DNA of 49,990 nucleotides from Patescibacteria group bacterium (GTDB taxonomy: Bacteria > Patescibacteriota > Kazan-3B-28 > UBA10110): the NCBI GenBank assembly GCA_016936175.1, contig JAFGPN010000001.1, forward strand, positions 1 to 49,990, written 5' to 3'. The notes beneath the pieces are model-generated. The model saw nothing but the letters and a program-made list of their open reading frames with translations. It did not search any database and was not told where the DNA came from. The position numbers and the translations under genes were made by a program. Shown piece by piece: positions 16,778 through 25,125 of this stretch; positions within the stretch are counted from its first letter, which is position 1; each line of letters starts with the position of its first letter.

Positions 16778-17395
16778 TTAGGGGCGCTGGGCTATCAGAT
16801 ACAGCTTAGTGAAGTTTAGTTCTTGATTAGAGGATGGCTGACGGCTGTATGATTTGACCACCTTGAACCCAGTGCCTTTCAGCAATCTCGTGATCTCCGG
16901 CAAAGATATAACATTGAGAAACAGCTTCTCCCCTGGCTTAAAGGGTTCATCAACAAACATCTCCCGCGACCTCCCAGCTTGGAAACCAATATAGAGTACT
17001 CCGTTGGGTTTTAGAAGTTTATGAAATTGGCGTAACAATGCAGGGACATTTTTCTTTGGGATATGAATTAGAGAGCAAGAAGCCACAATACCATCGGCGC
17101 TTTGAGCAGGCAATTTGATTTTACGCATATCCTCCAGACGAAAATCTATTGCTGGATAGTCACGCTTGGCGACATTGAGCATCTCGCGAGATAGATCGAA
17201 ACCAACTACTTTGAAACCTTTGCTATGGATGAACCCTGTGTCTCTGCCTGTGCCGCAGCCGACATCTAACACCATTCCTCCTTTTGGGAGTTTACGCAAA
17301 AACTCACCCAAGTGTTCTGAGGGACGATTAAATTGCTTGGCATACTGGGTAGCAATTTGGTTATAGACGGCAACTGATGATTTGGATTTATCCAT
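16778..17395 (-). CDS. Class I SAM-dependent methyltransferase
   Basis: A 205-aa Rossmann-type methyltransferase. Motif I is VLDVGCGTGRD (42-52), the acidic end of strand 2 is VVGFDLS (63-69), and motif III and the post-motif region are FRLEDMRKIKLP and DGIVASCSLIHIPKK. A methyltransf_11/25-type single domain fills the chain. The substrate cannot be deduced; neighbours are a GIY-YIG gene and an orphan gene, an accessory setting. Confidence 0.88.
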   Translation of the reverse strand: MDKSKSSVAVYNQIATQYAKQFNRPSEHLGEFLRKLPKGGMVLDVGCGTGRDTGFIHSKGFKVVGFDLSREMLNVAKRDYPAIDFRLEDMRKIKLPAQSADGIVASCSLIHIPKKNVPALLRQFHKLLKPNGVLYIGFQAGRSREMFVDEPFKPGEKLFLNVISLPEITRLLKGTGFKVVKSYSRQPSSNQELNFTKLYLIAQRP

Positions 17396-17464
17396 TACAA
17401 CCTCATCTTAACAGTTCCAACCACACTTTGCTGTCAAATAAAAAGCAGTCCCACAAAGGAGATT

Positions 17465-17704
17465 TTAGAACAAGTGTTTGTTGGCGAAGGCCTTGCCGGA
17501 ATGTGATTTTAGATATTGCTCAAATCCTTTAGCAGTTTTTTGTTTCTCGAAAGCGGAATAAAAGATCAGATCCCAGGGCTTGTGTTTGGCGGTATATTTT
17601 GACTGTCCTGCGTTATGGGCTTTAATTCTCTGCTTTAGCTCATTACTAAACCCAACATAAACTCTGCCATTGACCTGGCTTTTGATGGCATAAACGTAAT
17701 ACAT
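17465..17704 (-). CDS. Standalone GIY-YIG nuclease-domain protein (copy 1, beside tRNA-Ala)
   Basis: A 79-aa single GIY-YIG domain. The two core strands are YYVYAI (2-7) and RVYVGFS (14-20). Catalytic candidates are Arg26 in KQRIKAH and Glu62 in FEQYLKS, with Lys-rich ends. The start at 17704 is chosen because it matches the family N-terminus (M-YYVY) and lies 6 bases after a TATAAT; the 11 upstream in-frame residues are non-family. Small proteins of this type (UPF0213-like) are often called endonucleases, but their role is unproven. It lies about 45 bp downstream of an inverted-repeat module attached to tRNA-Ala, the same layout as copy 2 at 32034-32288. Confidence 0.88.
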   Translation of the reverse strand: MYYVYAIKSQVNGRVYVGFSNELKQRIKAHNAGQSKYTAKHKPWDLIFYSAFEKQKTAKGFEQYLKSHSGKAFANKHLF

Positions 17705-17710
17705 AAATTT

Positions 17711-17716
17711 ATTATA
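17711..17716 (-). promoter_or_regulatory. -10 box giving a leaderless GIY-YIG mRNA
   Basis: TATAAT on the minus strand lies 6 bases before the ATG, so transcription would start at or beside the start codon. A weak TTTGCA lies 16 bp upstream as a possible -35 box. Confidence 0.55.
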
Positions 17717-17748
17717 TGCCCATGCTTCGTTCTGCAAACTACGCAGGG

Positions 17749-17810
17749 CAGTCTTCGCTTTTCATTATATTGGCGAAGCCAGGCGTAGCTACCGCAGGTA
17801 GCGAAGACTG
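17749..17810 (-). repeat. Inverted-repeat module fused to the tRNA-Ala CCA end
   Basis: The 11-bp arms CAGTCTTCGCT (17749-17759) and AGCGAAGACTG (17800-17810) enclose hairpins TGGC-GAA-GCCA (17771-17781) and GCTACC-GCA-GGTAGC (17788-17802). The right arm includes the CA of the encoded tRNA CCA. No T-run follows on the minus strand. Confidence 0.75.
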
Positions 17811-17884
17811 GTGGACCTGAGGGGATTCGAACCCCTGACCTCCTCCATGCCATGGAGGCGCTCTACCAACTGAGCCACAGGCCC
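17809..17884 (-). tRNA. tRNA-Ala (anticodon GGC)
   Basis: A 76-base cloverleaf beginning GGGCCTG, with D arm GCTCAGTTGGTAGAGC, anticodon loop ATGGCAT closed by CCTCC/GGAGG, T arm GGGGTTCGAATCCCC and acceptor CAGGTCC-A-CCA with CCA encoded. The acceptor has the G3-T70 (G3:U70) pair that identifies tRNA-Ala. It starts 5 bp after the stop of the membrane-protein gene at 17890 and is probably co-transcribed with it. Confidence 0.96.
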
Positions 17885-17889
17885 ATAAA

Positions 17890-18276
17890 TTAAAGTTTCA
17901 GATTTTTCGCAAAGAGCCAGATCCCCGGCAGTTGCTTCTCCTGCCCCTTCACTGCAAAATATACTCCCATTACGCTAACCGCTACAAACAATAGCCAGGC
18001 TATCTTACTTAACCATTGGGTAAAAGTGAAGACCCCAAATGAGAAGATAGCGGTTAAAAAATTACCCAGTAGTAACAGAACTACTCCAGCCACCACCTCA
18101 GCCAAAAACAATACGGCACCTTGGCGGACATGAAACATCACAAATTTATCCTCCCGTTTGGCTATCCAGGGCACCACAAACAGAATTGAGAGATAGCTCA
18201 GAGCCGCAAACACTCTGGTGTCCAATTCTAAACCGTTAACTAATTGAGGCCGATTTTGTTCCTCCATGTTTTCCAT
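17890..18276 (-). CDS. Small membrane protein (DUF4870/Tic20-like)
   Basis: A 128-aa protein with three hydrophobic segments (about 24-40, 50-78 and 85-110). The KREDKFVMFHVRQGAVLF stretch resembles the FH.RQ motif of DUF4870/Tic20-like membrane proteins. The start at 18276 overlaps the preceding O-antigen-ligase gene by 41 bp; an ATG at 18267 (MEEQNRPQ) is an equally possible start. Function of the family is unknown. Confidence 0.75.
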   Translation of the reverse strand: MENMEEQNRPQLVNGLELDTRVFAALSYLSILFVVPWIAKREDKFVMFHVRQGAVLFLAEVVAGVVLLLLGNFLTAIFSFGVFTFTQWLSKIAWLLFVAVSVMGVYFAVKGQEKQLPGIWLFAKNLKL

Positions 18277-19633
18277 TATAGCTCGGATTAACCCATAAAA
18301 CAGCTATCAGGCTAAGCACTAACATAAACATTAATCGGCCACCTGGCAAGGTCCACCAGTAATGGTCCGTCAGGCCGATGCCTGCTATTGTAGCTACCCC
18401 CCACAACCCCGCCAACCCCCACACCGAAGCACGCCACCATAACCTGATTGTCAAATAGACTGCCGCCCCAATAATCCAAAGCAGTAAACCCAACCCGATT
18501 GGCCCCAACTCGGCCAAAGCCAACAAATAGACATCATGAACTGGTTGATAATAGTTGAGACTTTTAGCAGAAGAATAACTCCACCCCCCCAAATCCGAGC
18601 GGTACTGCCAATTAGCTGTTGCCTCGGGCTGCCAAACGTTCAAAAAATATTGGCCAACCCCCACGCCGGTTATGGTATGAAGACCGTAGATTTTTTTAAA
18701 CTCCTCCCATTGCACAATTCGTGAGTTAACCGATATCTGTTCAACTAAATCGGGGTCGGAGCTCCAACGCGGTACAATCGCTTGCCACTGGGTCAAAATT
18801 ATAACTATTACCGCTAAAATAACTGGCCAGCCACTCTTTAGTCCGGACCAAAATCTGGCGCAATGTTTCCAGACCAACCAGGCACAAACTGCCACACCCC
18901 CCACAATCAACATCACCCAAGCGCTACGCGAGAGAGACAGGATTAGCCCGATTAGACCAACCCCCGCTATTAGCCACCAAGCCACTTGGCTAATCTTTTT
19001 TCCTGTACCGAATAATAGTGGCCACATTATGGCCAAACTTACAGTCAAATATCCGCCCAAAACATTAGCATGAGGTAACGTCCCATGTGCTCGAAGTTGC
19101 CTCGCCCCATCAATTAACACTACGGGGATACCGGATTTAGCCGGCTCCAACACCGATTCACCCAGCCAAGTAAGTCCTAATGAGTGATTGTTAAAATACT
19201 GCCCCATAGCGAGTAGGCTTTGCCCAATTACCCCAGCCGCTAAGGGATAAACAATGGTAACAATATTCTTAACGCGATTAAGTAAATAAAAATATAATCC
19301 AACATATAACAAAAATCTTAAGGCCGACTGTGCGCCGATTAATAAATTGGGTTGCGCCCAGAGTAACGAGACCCACATCCAGCCCGCCAATAGCAACAAT
19401 GGCAACGTCAACCATTTGGGCCCCCAATTAAATCTACCGATTCGCTTAAAATCGATTAACCAGAGCAGTAGTAAGCCGATAATGAGTAGATCGCTTAAAA
19501 ATAAACTGGTTGAGGCGTAATCAACAAATGCGTTTTGGTAAAAAACCGGAATTAACACCTTCCGGGCAGATAAAGGTATAGCAAAGAGGGTTGCCCACAA
19601 CCACCACTGATTAGCCTTCTGCCAAAATTTCAC
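18236..19633 (-). CDS. O-antigen ligase / Wzy polymerase-like membrane protein
   Basis: A 465-aa polytopic protein with about a dozen hydrophobic segments. The Wzy_C/O-antigen-ligase pattern is visible: a SRSAWVML helix start (about 235), a large extracellular loop with GVGVGQYFLNVW (about 323-334), and PVHDVYLLALAELGPIGLGL (about 370-389), the family's H-N/D-x-x-L...E-x-G signature. Such proteins join or polymerise undecaprenyl-linked glycans on the outside of the membrane. It overlaps the upstream nucleotidyltransferase gene by 23 bp. Whether it is a ligase or a polymerase, or attaches glycan to pilins, cannot be told. Confidence 0.85.
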   Translation of the reverse strand: MKFWQKANQWWLWATLFAIPLSARKVLIPVFYQNAFVDYASTSLFLSDLLIIGLLLLWLIDFKRIGRFNWGPKWLTLPLLLLAGWMWVSLLWAQPNLLIGAQSALRFLLYVGLYFYLLNRVKNIVTIVYPLAAGVIGQSLLAMGQYFNNHSLGLTWLGESVLEPAKSGIPVVLIDGARQLRAHGTLPHANVLGGYLTVSLAIMWPLLFGTGKKISQVAWWLIAGVGLIGLILSLSRSAWVMLIVGGVAVCAWLVWKHCARFWSGLKSGWPVILAVIVIILTQWQAIVPRWSSDPDLVEQISVNSRIVQWEEFKKIYGLHTITGVGVGQYFLNVWQPEATANWQYRSDLGGWSYSSAKSLNYYQPVHDVYLLALAELGPIGLGLLLWIIGAAVYLTIRLWWRASVWGLAGLWGVATIAGIGLTDHYWWTLPGGRLMFMLVLSLIAVLWVNPSYNGKHGGTKSASIS

Positions 19634-20513
19634 TTAGCGCTCCCTCGATCGCATCGCGCACAGCAGACCTGCGATCATTAAAATGTAGCTTAATTACATT
19701 ATCCTCTATCACAACCGACGGATTAACACCAAGGCGAAGTAGATTTTTGTGGATAATTTTCTGCTGAGCCAATTTTAACCTCTGCTCTAATCGATCTCCA
19801 TATCTACCCGACAGCCAACGCTCAATTAACTTACAACCGTAAGATGGTCTAATCGCTGGCCAATCCTTAGCTCGCGGACTGCGCCAAGCGATAGGCAGAT
19901 GTTGTTTAAGCCAGGGATTAGCCTGCCATAGTTTTTTGGGTTCATTACCTGGCCAGATTTGGGTAACATCAGCTAACCAAAACGATAGGTAATAATCATT
20001 ATCTAAGGCTATCGACCTAAGATCTAACGTACTATCCCCCAACCACAACTCGGGCGAAAACTTGCCATGTTTATCAACTCCTCGAACTCTCAGCCTTAAC
20101 AAATTTAAACTCAATAACAAAATCGCCCGGCAGGTCCATAACCTGCCAGATTTACCTATAATCAGCAGATCAATATCACTGCCCTGTTTTACGTTATCGT
20201 AAGCCAAGGTGTTGGTTACAAATACCTCGCGCAAAAATGGCACATTTGCAAACAGCCATCGGTAGCGCCTGGTTTTCTGCCAAAAACTATTAGCCAGCTC
20301 AGCTTTACTTAAGCGCTCATCCGCTATCTCTCCATACCAAATTAGATCTTGCTCATAGTTTATTCCTGGCAGAAGCCGAATAACTTTTTTTAGTTCTTCT
20401 TCCGAAAGTTCGTTCTGCCACAGATATCTGCGTAGCTCCTTTAACTTCAGGGGAAATCTAAACCAGCTAAAGAAAATTATTGGCACCAGAACTGATTTTT
20501 TGAGCTCATCCAT
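19611..20513 (-). CDS. Nucleotidyltransferase-fold protein
   Basis: A 300-aa protein. Residues 96-120 show the minimal nucleotidyltransferase core: FVTNTLAYDNVKQGSDIDLL, with G111-S112-D113-x-D115, followed by hydrophobic and basic segments. A third Asp could lie in LDLRSIALDND (about 172-182). Residues 20-60 look like a winged-helix or helical domain (LKELRRYLWQNELSEEELKKVI). The C-terminal 70 residues are basic and helical. It is the first gene of the three-gene set with the O-antigen-ligase-like protein. The substrate is unknown. Confidence 0.65.
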   Translation of the reverse strand: MDELKKSVLVPIIFFSWFRFPLKLKELRRYLWQNELSEEELKKVIRLLPGINYEQDLIWYGEIADERLSKAELANSFWQKTRRYRWLFANVPFLREVFVTNTLAYDNVKQGSDIDLLIIGKSGRLWTCRAILLLSLNLLRLRVRGVDKHGKFSPELWLGDSTLDLRSIALDNDYYLSFWLADVTQIWPGNEPKKLWQANPWLKQHLPIAWRSPRAKDWPAIRPSYGCKLIERWLSGRYGDRLEQRLKLAQQKIIHKNLLRLGVNPSVVIEDNVIKLHFNDRRSAVRDAIEGALSEILAEG

Positions 20514-20539
20514 CCGTCTTATTTACAGCTACATTATAG

Positions 20540-20676
20540 TATACCCCGTTAAAAGTCCGCCGAACTTACGGTTTGATGCGTCATCCTGGCTTGTCTAGGA
20601 TCGTATAATACGATTCTGGATGCGTCCTGCTGGACTTACCAGAATGACGAGATGGTAAAACTTCCAATGGGGTATA
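20540..20676. mobile_element. MITE-like element A (CCCC...GGGG ends, TATA direct repeats)
   Basis: The 11-base end TATACCCCGTT (20540-20550) faces AATGGGGTATA (20666-20676), pairing with one G:T. Removing the flanking 4-base TATA direct repeats leaves a 129-bp core CCCCGTTAAAAGTC...ACTTCCAATGGGG. Its ends resemble element B at 36304-36417. Inside lie a second long palindrome, GCGTCATCCTGG (20578-20589) against CCAGAATGACG (20639-20649), and ATCGTAT/ATACGAT. There is no reading frame. It fills the gap between divergent genes. Confidence 0.55.
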
Positions 20677-20719
20677 GCGGCCTTATCTAAACTGATAAAC
20701 TATGATAGTTTTAGCTTAT

Positions 20720-21916
20720 ATGGGCAAGACCGTACTATCTGGTATCAAACCATCCGGCATTCCCCAGTTAGGCAACTACGTGGGGGCAATTAGCTATTGG
20801 GCAGAACTACAAAATAAATACGATCACGCCATCTTTCCGGTGGTAGACCTACATGCTATTACCGTGCCACAAGATCCAAAAGTGCTATCCCATCAGACAT
20901 ATCTAACCACCGCGATTATCCTGGCCTCCGGCATCAATCCAAAAAAATCGATTGTGTTTGTCCAATCGGACGTACCCGCCCACAGCGAATTAATGTGGCT
21001 ACTAACCACCGTGGCGACGATGGGCGAACTCGGCCGGATGACTCAATACAAAGATAAATCCGGTACGGCTCAATTAGATAGCGTAGAGAAGGCGTTGTCT
21101 GAAGAGCTCCGGGAGGCCTACAAAATTGCTCACGCCCAGATCGACACAAACACGTCCAATGTGGATGATATGGCGGCTGCACTGGTCAAAATTCAGGCAC
21201 AATTAAAGGCAAAATCTGACCTTCCAAAACTCCAAAGGTATATGCTCTTATTAAAACTGTTAGAGGAGCGGCGCCGAGATAGAATGGGTGCTGGCTTATT
21301 TACTTATCCCGTACTTATGGCGGCGGATATTTTGCTATACCAAGCTAACGTGGTGCCAGTTGGCGAAGACCAAAAACAACACGTCGAACTGGCTCGTGAC
21401 TTAGCTGAGAGATTTAATAAACGCTTTGGCGAAACCTTTGTCGTACCCGAACCCTTGCTACGCAAAGAAGGGGCCAGGATCATGGATCTATTGGACCCGG
21501 CTAAAAAAATGAGCAAGAGCGATAACGACAACGGTTGCATCCTGCTAACCGATTCGCCAGAAATTATTCGCAAAAAGATTATGCGAGCAGAAACTGATTC
21601 TGGCCATGATATTAAATTCAATCCGGTAATCGATCGGGAGGGTGTACACAACCTGCTAACCATCTATAAAGTGCTATCCGGCAAGACCGAAGCGCAGATT
21701 GAAAAACATTTTGCAAAAAGTGGTTACGGCGATTTAAAACGGGAACTATCAGAATTAGTTATAGCTAAACTCTCCCCCATCCAAAAACAGATAGATAAAT
21801 ATATGAAAAATAAAAAACTGCTCGAACGCATCCTCAATGATGGCGCCCAAAGAGCTGACAAGATCGCCCAAAAAACTCTGGCTGAAGCTAAGAAAAAAAT
21901 TGGTCTGATCACCTAA
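20720..21916 (+). CDS. trpS: Tryptophanyl-tRNA synthetase
   Basis: A 398-aa class Ic synthetase. The start at 20720 (MGKTVLSGIKPSG) matches the family N-terminus; an in-frame ATG at 20702 would add six residues. The HIGH-type motif is PQLGNYVGAI (15-24) and the KMSKS motif is KKMSKSDND near 266. Family blocks MTQYKDKS and GLFTYPVLMAADILLY are present, but about 65 residues, charged and helical, are inserted between them, where typical enzymes (330-340 aa) join directly. TATGAT at 20701-20706 could be a -10 box just before the start. Confidence 0.95.
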   Translation: MGKTVLSGIKPSGIPQLGNYVGAISYWAELQNKYDHAIFPVVDLHAITVPQDPKVLSHQTYLTTAIILASGINPKKSIVFVQSDVPAHSELMWLLTTVATMGELGRMTQYKDKSGTAQLDSVEKALSEELREAYKIAHAQIDTNTSNVDDMAAALVKIQAQLKAKSDLPKLQRYMLLLKLLEERRRDRMGAGLFTYPVLMAADILLYQANVVPVGEDQKQHVELARDLAERFNKRFGETFVVPEPLLRKEGARIMDLLDPAKKMSKSDNDNGCILLTDSPEIIRKKIMRAETDSGHDIKFNPVIDREGVHNLLTIYKVLSGKTEAQIEKHFAKSGYGDLKRELSELVIAKLSPIQKQIDKYMKNKKLLERILNDGAQRADKIAQKTLAEAKKKIGLIT

Positions 21917-21918
21917 AT

Positions 21919-21956
21919 AAAAAATGAGCCCCGCATCCGGTTAAGGACTTGGGGCT
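21919..21956 (-). terminator. Intrinsic terminator downstream of prs
   Basis: AGCCCC (21927-21932) pairs with GGGGCT (21951-21956), extended by an internal GTCC/GGAT pairing, and on the minus strand is followed by CATTTTTTATTT. It lies between the convergent trpS and prs stops and ends the prs transcript. Confidence 0.78.
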
Positions 21957-21974
21957 AGTTGGCGTACTTAATCA

Positions 21975-22976
21975 TCAGGCGAAAAGTTCGTGAAGGCTTC
22001 CCCCGTTATAGTTACACCTGATGGCCTCGGCCAGGATTTTGGCGATGCTCGCCACTCGGATCAAACCCGGTCGCTGATAACGCTTGGAGACTCGCTTCAC
22101 ACTAGCGGGTAGCTGGATGGTGTCAGTAGTATACACCTGGTCGATCTCCTGACAGGTGAACAGACGTTCAATCGCTGGGCCGCTAAAGATCGGATGGGTA
22201 GCCGCCACACAAACCTGAGTGGCCCCCCTTTGCTTTAATAGCCCTGCGGCCGCCACGATACTACCACAGGTATCGAACATGTCGTCAAACACCACCGTTC
22301 GCTTGCCATGGACACGTCCGATTAAACGAACAGCTTCAGCCTTACCCGGTTCTGAGCGATGTTTCTCAATGATCGCCACCGCCCTTTTGACCCCCAGTCG
22401 CACCCGAGAACGATCAGCTCGGCCCACCCCGCCAAAGTCAGTGCTGGCAACTACCACATCGTCACCCGACCAGCCATCGATCACCAACTGGTTGCACAGC
22501 GCGATGTCGCCAGTGAGATTGTCGACTGGGATCTTAAAGAATCCCTGGATGGAGGGGTTGTGGAAATCAAACGCCATCAGACGCTGTATCCCCGTCTCCT
22601 CCATTAGCCGCGCCACCAGGCTAGCCGTAATCGGCTCCCTGGGTTTGGTTTTTTTGTCCTGGCGCGCATAGCCATAGTGCGGGGTAACCGCCACTATCCG
22701 ATAGGCCCCTGCCCTAACCAAGGCATCGGTCAGGACCAACAGCTCCATTAGATTATCGTTAACGCTCGTCGGCTTACCCCGAAACTGGCTAGCACTAATG
22801 GACTGGACGATGAAACAATGAGCATCCCGCACGCTCTCCTGAACCTGGACCTGAATCTCCCCATTATTAAACCGGGAGATTAAGGCCGGGGTTAGTTTAA
22901 CGCCGAGATGTTGGCTGACATTTTGACCCAGCGGAACATTGGAATTGCCTGCCAACAACTTAAGTTCGTGATCCAT
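21975..22976 (-). CDS. prs: Ribose-phosphate pyrophosphokinase (PRPP synthetase)
   Basis: A 333-aa enzyme making PRPP from ribose-5-phosphate and ATP for nucleotide synthesis. Recognisable blocks are RFNNGEIQVQVQESVRD (about 34-50), HYGYARQDKKTKPREPITA, the catalytic-His region AFDFHNPSIQGFF, VVASTDFGGVGRA, and the PRPP-binding VVFDDMFDTCGS. Several positions are less usual (DFHN for DLHA, the EKHR loop for DKRR), but the key His and the DD...T pattern are kept. It has its own leader and promoter upstream and a terminator downstream. Confidence 0.93.
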   Translation of the reverse strand: MDHELKLLAGNSNVPLGQNVSQHLGVKLTPALISRFNNGEIQVQVQESVRDAHCFIVQSISASQFRGKPTSVNDNLMELLVLTDALVRAGAYRIVAVTPHYGYARQDKKTKPREPITASLVARLMEETGIQRLMAFDFHNPSIQGFFKIPVDNLTGDIALCNQLVIDGWSGDDVVVASTDFGGVGRADRSRVRLGVKRAVAIIEKHRSEPGKAEAVRLIGRVHGKRTVVFDDMFDTCGSIVAAAGLLKQRGATQVCVAATHPIFSGPAIERLFTCQEIDQVYTTDTIQLPASVKRVSKRYQRPGLIRVASIAKILAEAIRCNYNGGSLHELFA

Positions 22977-23014
22977 CTCTGCCCTCGCTTGAATGTATTC
23001 ATGATTTCAAGGCA

Positions 23015-23077
23015 CGTTTCGGCTAAAGCCGCAAACGTTCGACCCTAAAACATACCACCCGTGGTAGTTAAGGTCAA
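23015..23077 (-). promoter_or_regulatory. prs promoter and structured leader
   Basis: Minus-strand TTGACC (23077-23072) and TATGTT (23054-23049) are 17 bp apart. Transcripts then run into a stable hairpin CGTTT-CGGCT/AGCCG-AAACG (23015-23037). The promoter itself contains the palindrome TACCAC-CC-GTGGTA (23053-23066). Closer to the start a CTTGAA/TTCAAG pairing is possible. No known riboswitch is recognised. Confidence 0.45.
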
Positions 23078-23098
23078 AATCGGATTGGGCAACAATAT

Positions 23099-24463
23099 TT
23101 AGGCCGACTTTCTAATCGAGGCCGACAGTTCGGCGCTTTTGCTTTCCAAAAGCCCTGGCGATACCGCTTCTACATTTAGTCGCAACAATGGCTCGTTAGA
23201 ACTCGGCCGCACATTAAACCACCAATCGGGATAGGTTACGGTTAGCCCATCAAGCCAATCTACCTGGCCATCTGCGTACTGCCCCGACAATTTTCTCATT
23301 ACCACATTGGGATCATTAACTCGCGAATTGGTTTCGGGAATCTGGTAATATCGCCGATGCGGCTTTAGTATCTCGCTAAGCGGCTGACCCTTCTGGGAGA
23401 TAAGCGCCAACACCAATACCGCGGCGATTAACCCAGAATCACCATTGTAGTTACGCTGGAAATAGTAATGACCAGAGTGCTCGCCCGCAAAGTATACCCC
23501 CCGAGCCTTCATGTCTTTTTTAATGTAACCAGTCCCCACCTTAGTTCGATAGGCAGTGGCTTGATGCTTGCTAATCACGTCTCGGATATTCCAGCCAGCG
23601 ATAGCGCCATATAACATAATACGGCTAGGGTCCTCGTCTAGTAGCTGATCCATCACCATAGCGGTCGTCTCATTGCCTGTCACAATCTTACCCTGCTCGT
23701 CGATCAAGAACATCCGGTCAGCATCGCCATCAAACGCCATCCCCAAATCTGCTTTTTCGGCTACTACTCTCTGTCGCAGATCGGCCACATTCTTAGGTTC
23801 GATTGGGCTGGGCAAGTGGTGCGGAAAATTACCATCGGGTTCGAAATACATCTCCACCATCTCCACTGGTAGATGTCGAAACAGTTCCCGGACTATCGGA
23901 CCAGCTACTCCATTGCCTGCATCAACTACTATCTTGAGTGGTTTAATCTGAGCTGGATCGATAAACGACAACACATGCCTAATCCAATCCGGCAAAAGAT
24001 CAACCCGAGTGGTCACCACCTCCGCCGGCACATACTCACCGGCAACCGCCGTCGTTAGCTCACCGATGGCCATTACTTCTCCATCTCCACCGATCTGATT
24101 GCCCCCTCGGCTGTAGATCTTCATCCCAATCCATTCTTTGGGATTATGTGAAGCTGTAACACTAATCGTAACGTCAAAATCTTTGGCCCCGGCCGCCCAA
24201 CTCATCATATCCGTTCCGGCCATCCCACAATCAAATACCTCACATCCCACATCGCTAAATCCATGACAGATCGCTTGATGGATGGCAGGAGCCGACAACC
24301 GAGCATCACGACCGATTGCCACTTTTTTGCAACCCGTGTAACGCTGAATGGCCTTGGCCACTACGTACGCTCCCGCCTCGTTTAGTTCGGCTGGATAAAT
24401 TCCTCGAATGTCGTAAGCCCGAAAAATCGATGAGTCTAAGCCCGGGCGACTACTAATCCCCAT
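23099..24463 (-). CDS. Phosphomannomutase/phosphoglucomutase
   Basis: A 454-aa alpha-D-phosphohexomutase. The active-site phosphoserine loop is TASHNP (103-108, Ser105), the metal-binding loop is DGDADR (245-250), the sugar-binding loop is GEHSGH (327-332), and the C-terminal phosphate loop is RPSSNEPLLR (near 417). This is the AlgC/ManB type that interconverts hexose-1- and -6-phosphates for sugar-nucleotide synthesis, and it would feed GalU encoded nearby. The start at 24463 overlaps comF by 28 bp. Confidence 0.94.
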   Translation of the reverse strand: MGISSRPGLDSSIFRAYDIRGIYPAELNEAGAYVVAKAIQRYTGCKKVAIGRDARLSAPAIHQAICHGFSDVGCEVFDCGMAGTDMMSWAAGAKDFDVTISVTASHNPKEWIGMKIYSRGGNQIGGDGEVMAIGELTTAVAGEYVPAEVVTTRVDLLPDWIRHVLSFIDPAQIKPLKIVVDAGNGVAGPIVRELFRHLPVEMVEMYFEPDGNFPHHLPSPIEPKNVADLRQRVVAEKADLGMAFDGDADRMFLIDEQGKIVTGNETTAMVMDQLLDEDPSRIMLYGAIAGWNIRDVISKHQATAYRTKVGTGYIKKDMKARGVYFAGEHSGHYYFQRNYNGDSGLIAAVLVLALISQKGQPLSEILKPHRRYYQIPETNSRVNDPNVVMRKLSGQYADGQVDWLDGLTVTYPDWWFNVRPSSNEPLLRLNVEAVSPGLLESKSAELSASIRKSA

Positions 24464-25125
24464 ACTTGTTTGGCTCCTTTCTGCCTTAATATTTTAGCGC
24501 ACTCTTCGATAGTTGAACCAGTGGCTACCACATCGTCTACCACCAACACGATCTTACCGCGAACCAGGCCCTGTTGTCGCTCCTTAAATCCAAAGACCCC
24601 CAAAACATTTTTTTGCCTAACCGCTTTAGCTAAACCAAACTGAGGTTGGGTTGGTTTTTTACGAGTCAACGGATTAGCCACGTCTACCCCCAACTGCTTC
24701 GCTACCCCCCGGGCCAATATATCAGCTTGATTAAACCCGCGCTGCCAACCACGCTGCCAATGCAGTGGTACCGGAACAACCAAATCAACTGGCTCCCCCA
24801 CCAATACCACCGAAGACACCATTAATTCAATCAAATAATCTGCCAAAATTCGCAACCGCCGATATTTTAGATTCAAAATTAATCTTCGTAGCGGGTCTTG
24901 CCAATAGCCACAAAAAATCAATCGCGAGAGTCCACCAGTTTGTCGACAACCAGAACAGATTCTAAAACCAGGCGTTAATCGACCGCAACGATAACAAAGC
25001 GGCGTTTTTACTAACGCCAAGATCTGCCAACAGTCTTGGCATAACCACTCGCCCAACTTTTGACAACCGCTACACCGCGGCGGAAAGATTACATCGAGCA
25101 ACTTTTGGCTAAGCCACCCCCACAC
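24436..25125 (-). CDS. ComF family phosphoribosyltransferase-like protein
   Basis: A 229-aa ComF-like protein. Two zinc-ribbon-type cysteine sets are present: C18/C21/C29/C32 and C44/C47/C57/C60. The PRPP-binding loop VVDDVVATGST is at about 195-205. ComF proteins are linked to DNA uptake in naturally competent bacteria, and this genome also carries pilus-type ATPases; that link is inference. It overlaps the SpoIID-like gene upstream by 17 bp and the mutase gene downstream by 28 bp. Confidence 0.92.
   Translation of the reverse strand: MWGWLSQKLLDVIFPPRCSGCQKLGEWLCQDCWQILALVKTPLCYRCGRLTPGFRICSGCRQTGGLSRLIFCGYWQDPLRRLILNLKYRRLRILADYLIELMVSSVVLVGEPVDLVVPVPLHWQRGWQRGFNQADILARGVAKQLGVDVANPLTRKKPTQPQFGLAKAVRQKNVLGVFGFKERQQGLVRGKIVLVVDDVVATGSTIEECAKILRQKGAKQVWGLVVARA

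Noticed and set aside
17635-17853. 72-codon minus-strand frame running through tRNA-Ala
   Set aside because: It reads through the tRNA gene and the inverted-repeat module and ends inside the GIY-YIG gene in another frame. Such frames are typical tRNA artefacts.
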